Origin: Chlorobiota bacterium
GTDB lineage: Bacteria; Bacteroidota; Ignavibacteria; Kapaibacteriales; NICIL-2
Length of the DNA stretch: 10,005 nt
Reading direction: 5' to 3'
Assembly (NCBI GenBank): GCA_003695605.1
Contig: RFIK01000190.1
Coordinates: 1-10,005, forward strand
Below the pieces are notes generated by a model that searched no databases, had not been told where the DNA came from, and saw only the letters and a program-made list of their open reading frames with translations. Positions within the stretch are counted from its first letter, which is position 1; the number at the start of each line of letters is the position of its first letter. Below, piece by piece: positions 1 to 5,805 of the stretch. Both the position numbers and the translations under genes were made by a program.

Positions 1-281
1 CCGCACGTCACGCAGATGTCGGTTTCTGGGTCGAGCTGCTGCCCGTACCACTGCGCTGCGTGGGAAGCGATTGCGTGACGGAGAATGCGCTCGCCATGGG
101 AGATGGCATATTGATTGTGTCCACTTTGGATAGCAGTACACGCTGCATCGCGGAGTATGGGTGGTGGATCAAAGTCAGGGTATCCTTGCCCAAGGTTGAT
201 TGCTCCGCAGGCGTGGGCTAACGCCGACATTTCCGAAAAAATCGAGCGAGCGAAACTGCGTACAAGCTGAGAACCGTGCAT
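1..281 (-). CDS. Class I/II PLP-dependent aminotransferase, N-terminal part (gene runs off the left edge)
   Basis: The minus-strand frame from the ATG at 281-279 is open to the window edge and gives 93 complete codons. It reads like the N-terminus of fold-type I aminotransferases of the kynurenine / glutamine / methionine aminotransferase group. Residues 14-21 are IFSEMSAL, 27-38 are AINLGQGYPDFD, then SGHNQY at 53-58, and LDPETDICVTCG near the cut edge, which matches the start of the family's substrate and PLP domain. The PLP lysine lies outside the window. An in-frame ATG at 230-228 (the Met of EMSAL) is an unlikely start, because family members carry the IFxEMSALA stretch and residues before it. 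No strong Shine-Dalgarno is visible before 281. The gene is divergent from nuoA, with a candidate promoter at 352-359. The family handles aromatic, sulphur or glutamine-type amino acids, and the exact substrate cannot be told from this part. Family assignment is strong. Confidence 0.85.
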   Translation of the reverse strand, partial: MHGSQLVRSFARSIFSEMSALAHACGAINLGQGYPDFDPPPILRDAACTAIQSGHNQYAISHGERILRHAIASHAAQWYGQQLDPETDICVTC

Positions 282-317
282 TGATCGTCTTCTGTGCCGT
301 GGCTCTTCCACCCGGAT

Positions 318-334
318 GCCGACAGTGGGTCGGC
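318..334. repeat. Perfect 6-bp inverted repeat in the aminotransferase/nuoA divergent region
   Basis: GCCGAC (318-323), a 5-base loop AGTGG, then GTCGGC (329-334) form a GC-rich hairpin. It would lie in the 5' untranslated leader of the aminotransferase if the -7 box at 352-359 is used. No U-tract follows on either strand, so it does not look like an intrinsic terminator. It could be a leader hairpin or an operator, or chance. Confidence 0.4.
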
Positions 335-356
335 GCAAAGCGGATGCGGCGCAAAG
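331..356. repeat. Two direct copies of CGGCGCAAAG, 16 bp apart
   Basis: CGGCGCAAAG occurs at 331-340 and 347-356, start to start 16 bp. CGGATGC also occurs twice, at 313-319 and 341-347. The second CGGCGCAAAG overlaps the candidate minus-strand -7 box at 352-359 and the first lies just downstream of it, a position where a bound regulator could block the aminotransferase promoter. Function is inference only. Confidence 0.45.
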
Positions 357-359
357 ATA
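352..359 (-). promoter_or_regulatory. Candidate -7 promoter box for the aminotransferase
   Basis: Read on the minus strand this is TATCTTTG, an exact match to the Bacteroidota -7 consensus TAnnTTTG. It is the only exact minus-strand match I found by eye in the window, and it lies about 70 bases upstream of the aminotransferase ATG in the correct orientation. No TTG element is visible at the -33 distance. Confidence 0.5.
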
Positions 360-393
360 GCGTCGGCCGTGGAAGGTCGGGAACGCCACTACG

Positions 394-401
394 TACTTTT
401 G
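394..401 (+). promoter_or_regulatory. Candidate -7 promoter box for nuoA
   Basis: TACTTTTG matches the Bacteroidota -7 consensus TAnnTTTG exactly and is identical to the box before murG. It lies 32 bases before the nuoA ATG at 434. No clear -33 TTG is seen upstream. Confidence 0.5.
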
Positions 402-423
402 CGTTGGTCGTTGTCGCGTTCAT

Positions 424-427
424 GGAG
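424..427 (+). promoter_or_regulatory. Shine-Dalgarno GGAG choosing the nuoA start
   Basis: GGAG at 424-427 is followed by six bases and then the ATG at 434. The alternative in-frame ATG at 422 has no purine-rich site before it, so 434 is preferred. Confidence 0.5.
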
Positions 428-433
428 CAACAC

Positions 434-790
434 ATGCTTGAGCTCTACGTCCCCGTACTCGTGATGATCGCGCTCGGCGTGTTTTTCGGCGTCGTGAACA
501 TTCTCGTCGCCGAGTACATTGGCCCACGCCGCGCCAGTAAAGAGAAAAATTCCACGTATGAATCCGGCATGGAGCCGCTGCGCTCTGCACGTGAGCGTTT
601 TTCGGTGAAGTTCTACATGGTCGCGATGCTCTTCATTTTGTTCGACATCGAGATCATCTTCATGTACCCGTGGGCGGTGCAGGTGCGGCAACTTGGCGCA
701 GTCGGGTTCATCGCGATGGTGCTTTTCATGGTGCTCTTGCTTGCAGGATATGTGTACATCATCAAGAAAGGTGCACTCTCATGGGAGTGA
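434..790 (+). CDS. nuoA: NADH-quinone oxidoreductase subunit A
   Basis: NuoA (ND3 homologue) is a small membrane subunit of respiratory complex I, at the junction of the quinone-reducing arm and the membrane arm. The 118-residue product has three hydrophobic segments at about 5-27, 59-81 and 87-110. The family signature is present: YESGMEP at 42-48, then RFSVKFYMVAMLFILFDIE at 55-73, with the conserved acidic residues D71 and E73 at the start of the second helix's outer part, then YPWA at 78-81. Length is normal. The start at 434 is chosen for its GGAG site; the in-frame ATG at 422 would add MEQH. Its stop overlaps the start of nuoB by 10 bases, so the two are translationally linked. Open frame continues upstream to about 200, but that part has no resemblance to NuoA. 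Confidence 0.95.
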   Translation: MLELYVPVLVMIALGVFFGVVNILVAEYIGPRRASKEKNSTYESGMEPLRSARERFSVKFYMVAMLFILFDIEIIFMYPWAVQVRQLGAVGFIAMVLFMVLLLAGYVYIIKKGALSWE

Positions 791-1332
791 TCAATCCAAT
801 CGCCAATGGTGGGTTTTTGACGACCACCGTCGAAGCCGCCATCAACTGGGCGCAGGCAAATTCACTGTGGCCGATGCCGCTCGGCATCTCGTGCTGCGGC
901 ATTGAGATGATGGCGTTTGCTGCCTCGCGCTTCGATGTCGCACGCTTTGGTTCCGAAAAGATGGGATTTACGCCCCGCCAATCGGACCTACTCATCGTTG
1001 CCGGTACGGTTACCTACAAGATGGCCTGGGTCGTCCGCAAGATTTACGACCAAATGCCCGACCCCAAGTGGGTGATTTCGATGGGTGTGTGTGCCTCCAG
1101 CGGTGGGATGTTCCGCAGCTATTCGGTCGTGCAGGGGATTGATCTCTTTCTGCCCGTGGACGTCTATGTTTCTGGCTGCCCACCGCGTCCCGAAGCGCTC
1201 ATCAAAGCTCTGATGACAATCCAGGAGAAAATCAAGCGGACACGCCCAATCTTGATTGATTCCGAGGCTACCCCGGTCGAAGCAATCGAGGTCGAGCGGA
1301 CACCGAGCGGATTGCTTGTTCCAGCAGAGTAA
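781..1332 (+). CDS. nuoB: NADH-quinone oxidoreductase subunit B
   Basis: NuoB (PSST homologue) is the peripheral-arm subunit that carries iron-sulphur cluster N2, the last cluster before quinone. The 183-residue product has the four ligand positions of the family: the tandem C38-C39 in GISCCGIEMM, C104 in MGVCASSGGMF and C133 in VSGCPPRPE, with spacings of 65 and 29 residues as in E. coli NuoB. ATG at 781 is preceded by AGGTG at about seven bases, and fits the usual N-terminus; longer upstream frame is out-of-gene. The gene overlaps nuoA by 10 bases. No nuoC or nuoD follows: a restriction-modification pair begins 11 bases after the stop, which is unusual because nuoB is normally followed by nuoC. 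Confidence 0.97.
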   Translation: MGVINPIANGGFLTTTVEAAINWAQANSLWPMPLGISCCGIEMMAFAASRFDVARFGSEKMGFTPRQSDLLIVAGTVTYKMAWVVRKIYDQMPDPKWVISMGVCASSGGMFRSYSVVQGIDLFLPVDVYVSGCPPRPEALIKALMTIQEKIKRTRPILIDSEATPVEAIEVERTPSGLLVPAE

Positions 1333-1343
1333 CGCACAGCGCA

Positions 1344-2252
1344 ATGGGCGGTACGATTATATTTGCTGATAATCTCGACGCTCTCCGAGCGATTGAGAGT
1401 GGAAGTATCGATCTGATCTACATTGACCCGCCATTCAACACGGGAAGGCCGCAGAAACGGACGACAATAAAAGTTCATGCAACCCAAGATGGGGAACGCG
1501 TTGGTTTTGGGGATCGCCGGTATCGAGCGACTGTACTGGGAACGAGAGCATTTCAGGATGTATTTGATGATTACCTTGGGTTCCTGCGTCCACGTTTAGA
1601 GGAAGCACATCGTGTTCTGGCGTCGCACGGCTCCCTCTATTTTCACATAGATTACCGTTGGGCACACTATTGCAAGATACTTTTAGACAGTATCTTTGGC
1701 ATGGAAGCGTTTATCAATGAAATTATCTGGGCATATGATTATGGCGGTCGTTCTAAACGGCGGTGGCCCGCCAAACATGATACAATCTTCTTCTATGCTA
1801 AAGACCCGAACTGTTACTATTTCAACGAAGAAGCAGTCGAGCGGATTCCATACATGGCACCTGGGCTTGTCGGCGCTGAGAAGGCTGCGCGGGGGAAGTT
1901 TCCGACCGACGTTTGGTGGCATACTATTGTGCCTACCAATAGCAAAGAGAAAACTGGTTATCCAACACAAAAACCGCTGGGAATACTTCGACGCATAATT
2001 TCCGCATCGTCCAAGGAGGGTGATACAGTGCTCGATTTTTTCGCAGGTAGTGGGACAACGGGAGTAGCAGCGGCTGAACTTGGACGCAATTTTGTTCTCG
2101 TTGACAATAACCTGGAAGCACTTGCTGTTATGGCTCACCGTTTTGCTAATATACCCGATGTTACCTGGGTCAACTTTGAGCCAGAGTTGCACCGGGAATC
2201 TTCGAAGCAACACGTGTTATTCGACCCCCCGTATGCCAAACCGATCAAGTAG
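1344..2252 (+). CDS. Type II DNA methyltransferase, N6-adenine/N4-cytosine beta type
   Basis: Transfers a methyl group from S-adenosylmethionine to an exocyclic amino group of adenine (N6) or cytosine (N4), protecting DNA from the partner nuclease. The 302 residues have the beta-class order: catalytic motif IV DPPFNTG at 28-34 near the N-terminus, motif X-like TGYPTQKP at 204-211, and the SAM-binding motif I DFFAGSGTTG at 231-240, followed by LVDNN at 252-256. The opening IIFADNLDAL is the usual beta-class start, which supports ATG 1344 although no Shine-Dalgarno is visible. DPPF does not settle adenine versus cytosine. It starts 11 bases after nuoB, so may be read through from the nuo promoter, and its last 20 bases overlap the nuclease gene. 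Base composition is more AT-rich than the flanking genes, which fits horizontal arrival. Confidence 0.93.
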   Translation: MGGTIIFADNLDALRAIESGSIDLIYIDPPFNTGRPQKRTTIKVHATQDGERVGFGDRRYRATVLGTRAFQDVFDDYLGFLRPRLEEAHRVLASHGSLYFHIDYRWAHYCKILLDSIFGMEAFINEIIWAYDYGGRSKRRWPAKHDTIFFYAKDPNCYYFNEEAVERIPYMAPGLVGAEKAARGKFPTDVWWHTIVPTNSKEKTGYPTQKPLGILRRIISASSKEGDTVLDFFAGSGTTGVAAAELGRNFVLVDNNLEALAVMAHRFANIPDVTWVNFEPELHRESSKQHVLFDPPYAKPIK

Positions 2253-2769
2253 TGCTCAACCCTACGATGTATTGGTCGCAATATCTCGAGACCTTGAGCA
2301 AAAGCATATTGGTGCAATACAACTGTGGCAACACAGTCCATTTCGCTGGCTTGTTGAGGGTATACCCTCCCGAACCATTGGTAAAATTGGTGAAGAGCTT
2401 GTCCTGCGATTCTGCAAGAAGTATGGCATCGCTGTAAAAAAAGTAGGTGATAGTGATGCCGACCTTCTCATCAACAATCGTCGAGTAGAGGTAAAATTCT
2501 CGACGTTGTGGAGAAATGGTAAGTACACGTTTCAACAAATTCGCGATCAGAACTACGAGTTCATTGTCGCATTGGGTGTATCACCTAATACCGCGCATTG
2601 CTGGGTAATCCCTAAGGATGACGCATGGAACAACGCAGATAAGCAACATGGGGGGCAACGAGGGAGTGACACTCGATGGATCCGAATTGACCCTAAAAAT
2701 CCACCGGATTGGTTGAAAAAATATGGTGGAGATTTGAATTCTGCACTAAAGCGGCTGAGGGGGCTCTAA
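2233..2769 (+). CDS. Putative type II restriction endonuclease, PD-(D/E)XK fold
   Basis: Likely cleaves unmodified DNA at the site methylated by the preceding gene. The 178-residue product carries a PD-(D/E)XK-type core: GKIGEELVLRF at 50-60 fits the first helix with its conserved Glu, and DADLLINNRRVEVKFS at 75-90 supplies D77, E86 and K88 in the D-x8-E-x-K spacing. The following YEFIVALGVSP and HCWVIPKDDAW are strand-like, as in known enzymes. I do not recognise the sequence specificity. ATG 2233 starts inside the methyltransferase end with a 20-base overlap and no clear Shine-Dalgarno, suggesting translation by re-initiation. GC is low: I counted 53 of 120 bases in 2401-2520. The stop is only three bases from the convergent T9SS gene. 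Call rests on the motif and on the neighbouring methyltransferase. Confidence 0.8.
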   Translation: MPNRSSSAQPYDVLVAISRDLEQKHIGAIQLWQHSPFRWLVEGIPSRTIGKIGEELVLRFCKKYGIAVKKVGDSDADLLINNRRVEVKFSTLWRNGKYTFQQIRDQNYEFIVALGVSPNTAHCWVIPKDDAWNNADKQHGGQRGSDTRWIRIDPKNPPDWLKKYGGDLNSALKRLRGL

Positions 2770-2772
2770 CAG

Positions 2773-3468
2773 TTATTCCTCAACAATTACAGGCACGACT
2801 GCAGCCCCACTGCTACTCTCCAGGCGTAGAATGTACAGCCCTGGCGACACCTCAGCCGGGAGCGTCAGCGTCAAGCGATAAACGCCGCGCTCACGCTCGA
2901 AGGACCATTGTGTGACGATGCGACCAAGCACGTCAAAAAGCTGCAGCGTCGCACGTGTTGGCGCATCGAACGCAATCGCAACAGCAAACGGTTCATCACG
3001 CACAATCGGCATCGGGAACGGCCCTTCCAACCGAGCAAAGCGGAGGTACGGCAGTTGCGGTCCGACTGAGGTGACGATGAGCACTTCCTCAAGTAACCCG
3101 AGAGCGACCTTGCAAAGCGAATCTGCATCGAGCCTGACGATGCAGACCGAATCTGAACCAGCCAGGACGATGCCGCAGAGTTCAACTTCAACGCTGCCAA
3201 CTGTTGCCTGCGAAGCTTCCAACTGCCAAAGTGTGTCGCTTATCCGCCGCAAGCTCGCAGCAGCTCGCCCAACACGAGCACTCTGCGGATACCATACGGT
3301 CGGATTACTCAAGCGAATCGCACATCGAAATTCGCAGCTATCGGTCTGCGTAAGCGTTCGGCGAAAACAGAGTGTACTGCCAACCAACCCGCGAGAGGTA
3401 TCTGTCTCGGCGTGTGTGGGGAACACCACAAGCCACACAGAGAGCAGCAGGAGAAGGACGGTTCTCAT
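2773..3468 (-). CDS. Secreted protein with T9SS (Por) C-terminal sorting domain
   Basis: The 231-residue product starts with a Sec signal peptide (MRTVLLLLLSVWLVVFPTHA, probable cut after residue 20). The last 75 or so residues form a type IX secretion C-terminal sorting domain: DEPFAVAIAFDAPTRATL, LFDVLGRIVTQW, a GVYRLTLTL strand and SPGLYILRLES, ending VVPVIVEE. Such domains send proteins through the outer membrane and are removed or anchored at the surface. The middle part has six cysteines (about 34, 45, 49, 98, 109, 119) and no enzyme domain that I recognise. ATG 3468 is chosen because the signal peptide starts there and because it overlaps the stop of the upstream SPOR gene as ATGA; longer frame upstream lacks a signal. 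Role beyond being surface cargo is unknown. Confidence 0.82.
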   Translation of the reverse strand: MRTVLLLLLSVWLVVFPTHAETDTSRGLVGSTLCFRRTLTQTDSCEFRCAIRLSNPTVWYPQSARVGRAAASLRRISDTLWQLEASQATVGSVEVELCGIVLAGSDSVCIVRLDADSLCKVALGLLEEVLIVTSVGPQLPYLRFARLEGPFPMPIVRDEPFAVAIAFDAPTRATLQLFDVLGRIVTQWSFERERGVYRLTLTLPAEVSPGLYILRLESSSGAAVVPVIVEE

Positions 3469-4208
3469 TTCGTCCCGCGTTTGGGTGATTGCTTGACTAC
3501 ATGCGGCTTGGGGATGATGAACGGTGTGCAGTTGCACTGCTGCTCCACAAGAGGACGCGCTTTCTCGGCTGCTGCCCGGCTGGTGTAGTCTCCAATGGTA
3601 ACAGCATAGAGCGATGGCGCTTTCTCGATAACCTCCACCCGGAGCCGTTGCGCACGAAAACGCTGCGCCTCGTTCTCCGCTGTTTCTTTCGTCGAATAGG
3701 CTCCGATCTGGAGCGTGTATCGCTCCTGCGTTGCTGTGTCACTGGTGCTGCCACGTTCGGAGGTCCGTTGCGGTTCAATCGCTTCAGGAGCAAGTCCCAC
3801 TGTCGTCCGGACAATGTCTTGCGCATGGATGAAAAATTCCGACATCGGGAAGCGCTGCTGAAAATCCGCTAACGCAGCGCGTGCATGTACTGTATCGCGG
3901 AGCAGGGCGTAGTACTGCACGATGCGCCATTGTGCATCATCAGCCCATTCGGAGGCGGGATACTCACGCACGATCCGCTTGTACACTTCGACAGCACGCG
4001 CACCGTCCGGCTCGACAATCGCACTCAAAAAAAGAACGCCCGGATCGTTTGGGTGTTCCTTGACGAGCGCTGGTAGCTCGCGGCGAACATCGTCGGCATG
4101 CCCCTCTGCGACAGCGAGAATCTTCGCCCGTATCGCTGCTGTTTGCCCGTGGAGTCCAATCGTTGTGGCAAATGCAATACTGACGGTAGCAAGGAGACGA
4201 GCATCCAT
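3465..4208 (-). CDS. Exported TPR-like protein with C-terminal SPOR domain
   Basis: The 247-residue product has an N-terminal signal-like segment (MDARLLATVSIAFATTIGLHGQ), a helical repeat region at about 25-135 resembling tetratricopeptide/tol-pal-type repeats (VEVYKRIVREYPASEWADDAQWRI), a Ser/Thr-rich linker, and a SPOR domain at about 163-232 (YTLQIGAYSTKETAENEAQRF, then YAVTIGDYTSRAAAEKARPLV). SPOR domains bind peptidoglycan strands stripped of stem peptides, often at division sites, so an envelope or periplasmic role is likely. ATG 4208 has GGAG at 4214-4217, five bases away. The gene is divergent from murG, another cell-wall gene, and translationally linked to the T9SS gene downstream. 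Domain calls are strong; the biological role is inferred. Confidence 0.85.
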   Translation of the reverse strand: MDARLLATVSIAFATTIGLHGQTAAIRAKILAVAEGHADDVRRELPALVKEHPNDPGVLFLSAIVEPDGARAVEVYKRIVREYPASEWADDAQWRIVQYYALLRDTVHARAALADFQQRFPMSEFFIHAQDIVRTTVGLAPEAIEPQRTSERGSTSDTATQERYTLQIGAYSTKETAENEAQRFRAQRLRVEVIEKAPSLYAVTIGDYTSRAAAEKARPLVEQQCNCTPFIIPKPHVVKQSPKRGTK

Positions 4209-4245
4209 GGAAGCTCCGGTTGTTCGTGGAACATGCTCTCGGCTG

Positions 4246-4272
4246 TTGGGGAGCGCTGACGCGATACTTTTG
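4246..4272 (+). promoter_or_regulatory. Candidate promoter for murG
   Basis: TACTTTTG at 4265-4272 matches TAnnTTTG exactly and TTG at 4246-4248 sits 16 bases upstream as a possible -33 element. The murG ATG is 52 bases further on. It is the same eight-base box as before nuoA. Confidence 0.5.
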
Positions 4273-4324
4273 TGCACGCGCATGCCGCGCCCTTGTGCAT
4301 CCGAACACTGCTGCTGTAGCAAAA

Positions 4325-5434
4325 ATGCAGAACAACGCTCGACTTCCTCTCATCGTCGCCGCTGGTGGCACTGGTGGCGATCTGTTTCCCGTTCTGGCAA
4401 TCGTTGAACACTTGAGCAGGATGCTCGCGCCACATGCTGTGCTCGAGCCGGTCTTTGTTGGCAATCAGTCACGCATCGAAGGACGCATCATTCCCGCGCG
4501 TGGGTATCGTTTTGTTCCAATCCCGATGCGTGGGTACTACGGAGCGCGCTCGGTTCGGACGTACTCGCTCGCATGGCGGCTGCCAATCTCGATAGCGCGC
4601 GTTGCACACATCCTGCGCACAGTACAGCCACGTGTGGCACTGCTGGCTGGTACCTACGTAAGTCTCCCTGTTGCAATCGCTGCGCGTTGGGCGAACGTAC
4701 CCATTGTGCTCGTTGAAATCAATGCCATACCAGGCAAGGTCAATCGAATTGTTGCTCGCTGGGCTGAACGGATCTTCGTCAGTGTTCCTGCGTGTCGGGA
4801 TGCTTTTCCCCCTGCTGTGCAGGAACGGGTTTTGGTTGTGGGGACACCCATTCGTCCTGATCTACGCACACGAATTGATTCCCACACCGCACGGGGTTCC
4901 TTTGGATTCGATCCTGATCGTCCGGTGCTCCTCGTACTCGGTGGTTCGCTCGGAGCGCAGTCACTCAACAGCGCTGTTGAAGCCATCCGTGATCGTATCC
5001 TTGCGGCAGGCTGGCAGATCCTCTGGCAAACAGGTGCGAACTATTCTCCTCCACTCAACGCTGGGATTGTTGCACGCCCGTTCATCGAGGACATGGCGTC
5101 GGCGTACGCAGCAGCGGAACTGGTTCTCAGTCGCGCTGGGGGAAGCACTGTCGCAGAGCTTGCGGCACTTGGGAAAGCGGCGATTTTAGTGCCCTATCCG
5201 CATGCAGCCAATCGCGAGCAACACCACAACGCACAGGTCCTCGCGCAGGCTGGAGGTGCAGTGGTCATCGAGGATGCCTCGCTCAGCGTAGAGCTGTGGC
5301 CAGTACTCGAGCAGTTGCTTGGCGATGATTTACGACGCCACGCAATGGCAAACGCAGCGCGCACCCTCGGCGTGCATGATGCAACCGAGCGTGCCGCAGG
5401 CAGTTTGGCAACTCTCCTTGTGGGGACTCAGTGA
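4325..5434 (+). CDS. murG: UDP-GlcNAc:lipid I N-acetylglucosaminyltransferase MurG
   Basis: Adds GlcNAc to lipid I on the cytoplasmic face of the membrane to make lipid II, the peptidoglycan precursor. The 369-residue length is normal. Seen in order: N-terminal loop GGTGGDLFP at 14-22, GTYVSLPVAIAA at 109-120, EINAIPGKVN at 131-140, the second glycine loop LGGSLGAQSLN at 205-215, PFIEDMASAYAAAELVLSRAGGSTVAELAALG at 252-283 including the donor-binding Glu (E278), and a PYPHA..REQHHNAQ segment. Two departures stand out: D19 replaces the His that usually follows GGTGG, and EIN replaces the common EQN. ATG 4325 is chosen because homology begins there; no Shine-Dalgarno is visible, and in-frame codons upstream are non-homologous. 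It stands alone, away from the usual division and cell wall cluster. Its stop overlaps the convergent DUF3467 gene. Confidence 0.92.
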   Translation: MQNNARLPLIVAAGGTGGDLFPVLAIVEHLSRMLAPHAVLEPVFVGNQSRIEGRIIPARGYRFVPIPMRGYYGARSVRTYSLAWRLPISIARVAHILRTVQPRVALLAGTYVSLPVAIAARWANVPIVLVEINAIPGKVNRIVARWAERIFVSVPACRDAFPPAVQERVLVVGTPIRPDLRTRIDSHTARGSFGFDPDRPVLLVLGGSLGAQSLNSAVEAIRDRILAAGWQILWQTGANYSPPLNAGIVARPFIEDMASAYAAAELVLSRAGGSTVAELAALGKAAILVPYPHAANREQHHNAQVLAQAGGAVVIEDASLSVELWPVLEQLLGDDLRRHAMANAARTLGVHDATERAAGSLATLLVGTQ

Positions 5435-5718
5435 TACTTGTGCCCTTCAGGATGGGACATCATGCCGGGGTCGGCGACGATGATTTCGCCGTACTGTTGC
5501 TCGTAGCGAGAAATGTTCTCGCTCAGCGCTGCCAGCAGCAACTTCGCATGCTGGGGTGTCATGATGATTCGCGCATGGACACGGGCCTTTGGCACTCCCG
5601 GCAACAGCCGCGTAAAATCAATGACGAACTCCGCCGGTGAATGCGAGATGATTGCCAGGTTCGAGTAGATTCCCTCAGCTTCTTTTTCACCCAACTCGAT
5701 GTTGATTTGCTGCGGCAT
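5428..5718 (-). CDS. DUF3467 domain protein
   Basis: Small 96-residue protein that fits the DUF3467 family through its whole length: NIELGEKEAEGIYSNLAIIS, SPAEFVIDFTRLLPGVPKA, then HARIIMTPQHAKLLLAALSENI. The function of this family is not known; members are common in Bacteroidota and relatives. No signal peptide or membrane segment is seen, so it is probably cytoplasmic. The C-terminus is His-rich (HPEGHKYH). The start at 5718 is chosen because AGGA sits seven bases upstream; an in-frame ATG at 5742 would add eight residues but has no such site. It lies 87 bases downstream of the TPR lipoprotein gene on the same strand and may share its transcript. The 3' end overlaps murG by seven bases. 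Confidence 0.88.
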   Translation of the reverse strand: MPQQINIELGEKEAEGIYSNLAIISHSPAEFVIDFTRLLPGVPKARVHARIIMTPQHAKLLLAALSENISRYEQQYGEIIVADPGMMSHPEGHKYH

Positions 5719-5725
5719 GGGTTGA

Positions 5726-5729
5726 TCCT
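5726..5729 (-). promoter_or_regulatory. Shine-Dalgarno AGGA choosing the DUF3467 start
   Basis: TCCT on the plus strand reads AGGA on the minus strand, seven bases before the ATG at 5718. The upstream ATG at 5742 lacks any purine-rich site. Confidence 0.45.
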
Positions 5730-5805
5730 GATGCTGTGGCATACAGTTGCTGTCTGAATGGTGGTTGATTGGTAACGAATAAACGTTCGGTGAGCAATTC
5801 CATTG

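Noticed and set aside
3..221. Plus-strand open frame at the left edge
   Set aside because: It is open by chance opposite the aminotransferase. The minus-strand frame has strong family motifs and the plus frame has none.
200..433. Long N-terminal extension of nuoA
   Set aside because: It is in frame but does not look like NuoA, crosses the divergent promoter region and the aminotransferase start, and a good ribosome site exists at 424.
1358..1365. Exact TATATTTG -7 box just after the methyltransferase ATG
   Set aside because: It lies inside the conserved beginning of the protein (IIFADNL), so a start downstream of it would remove needed residues, and no -33 element is seen. Probably chance.
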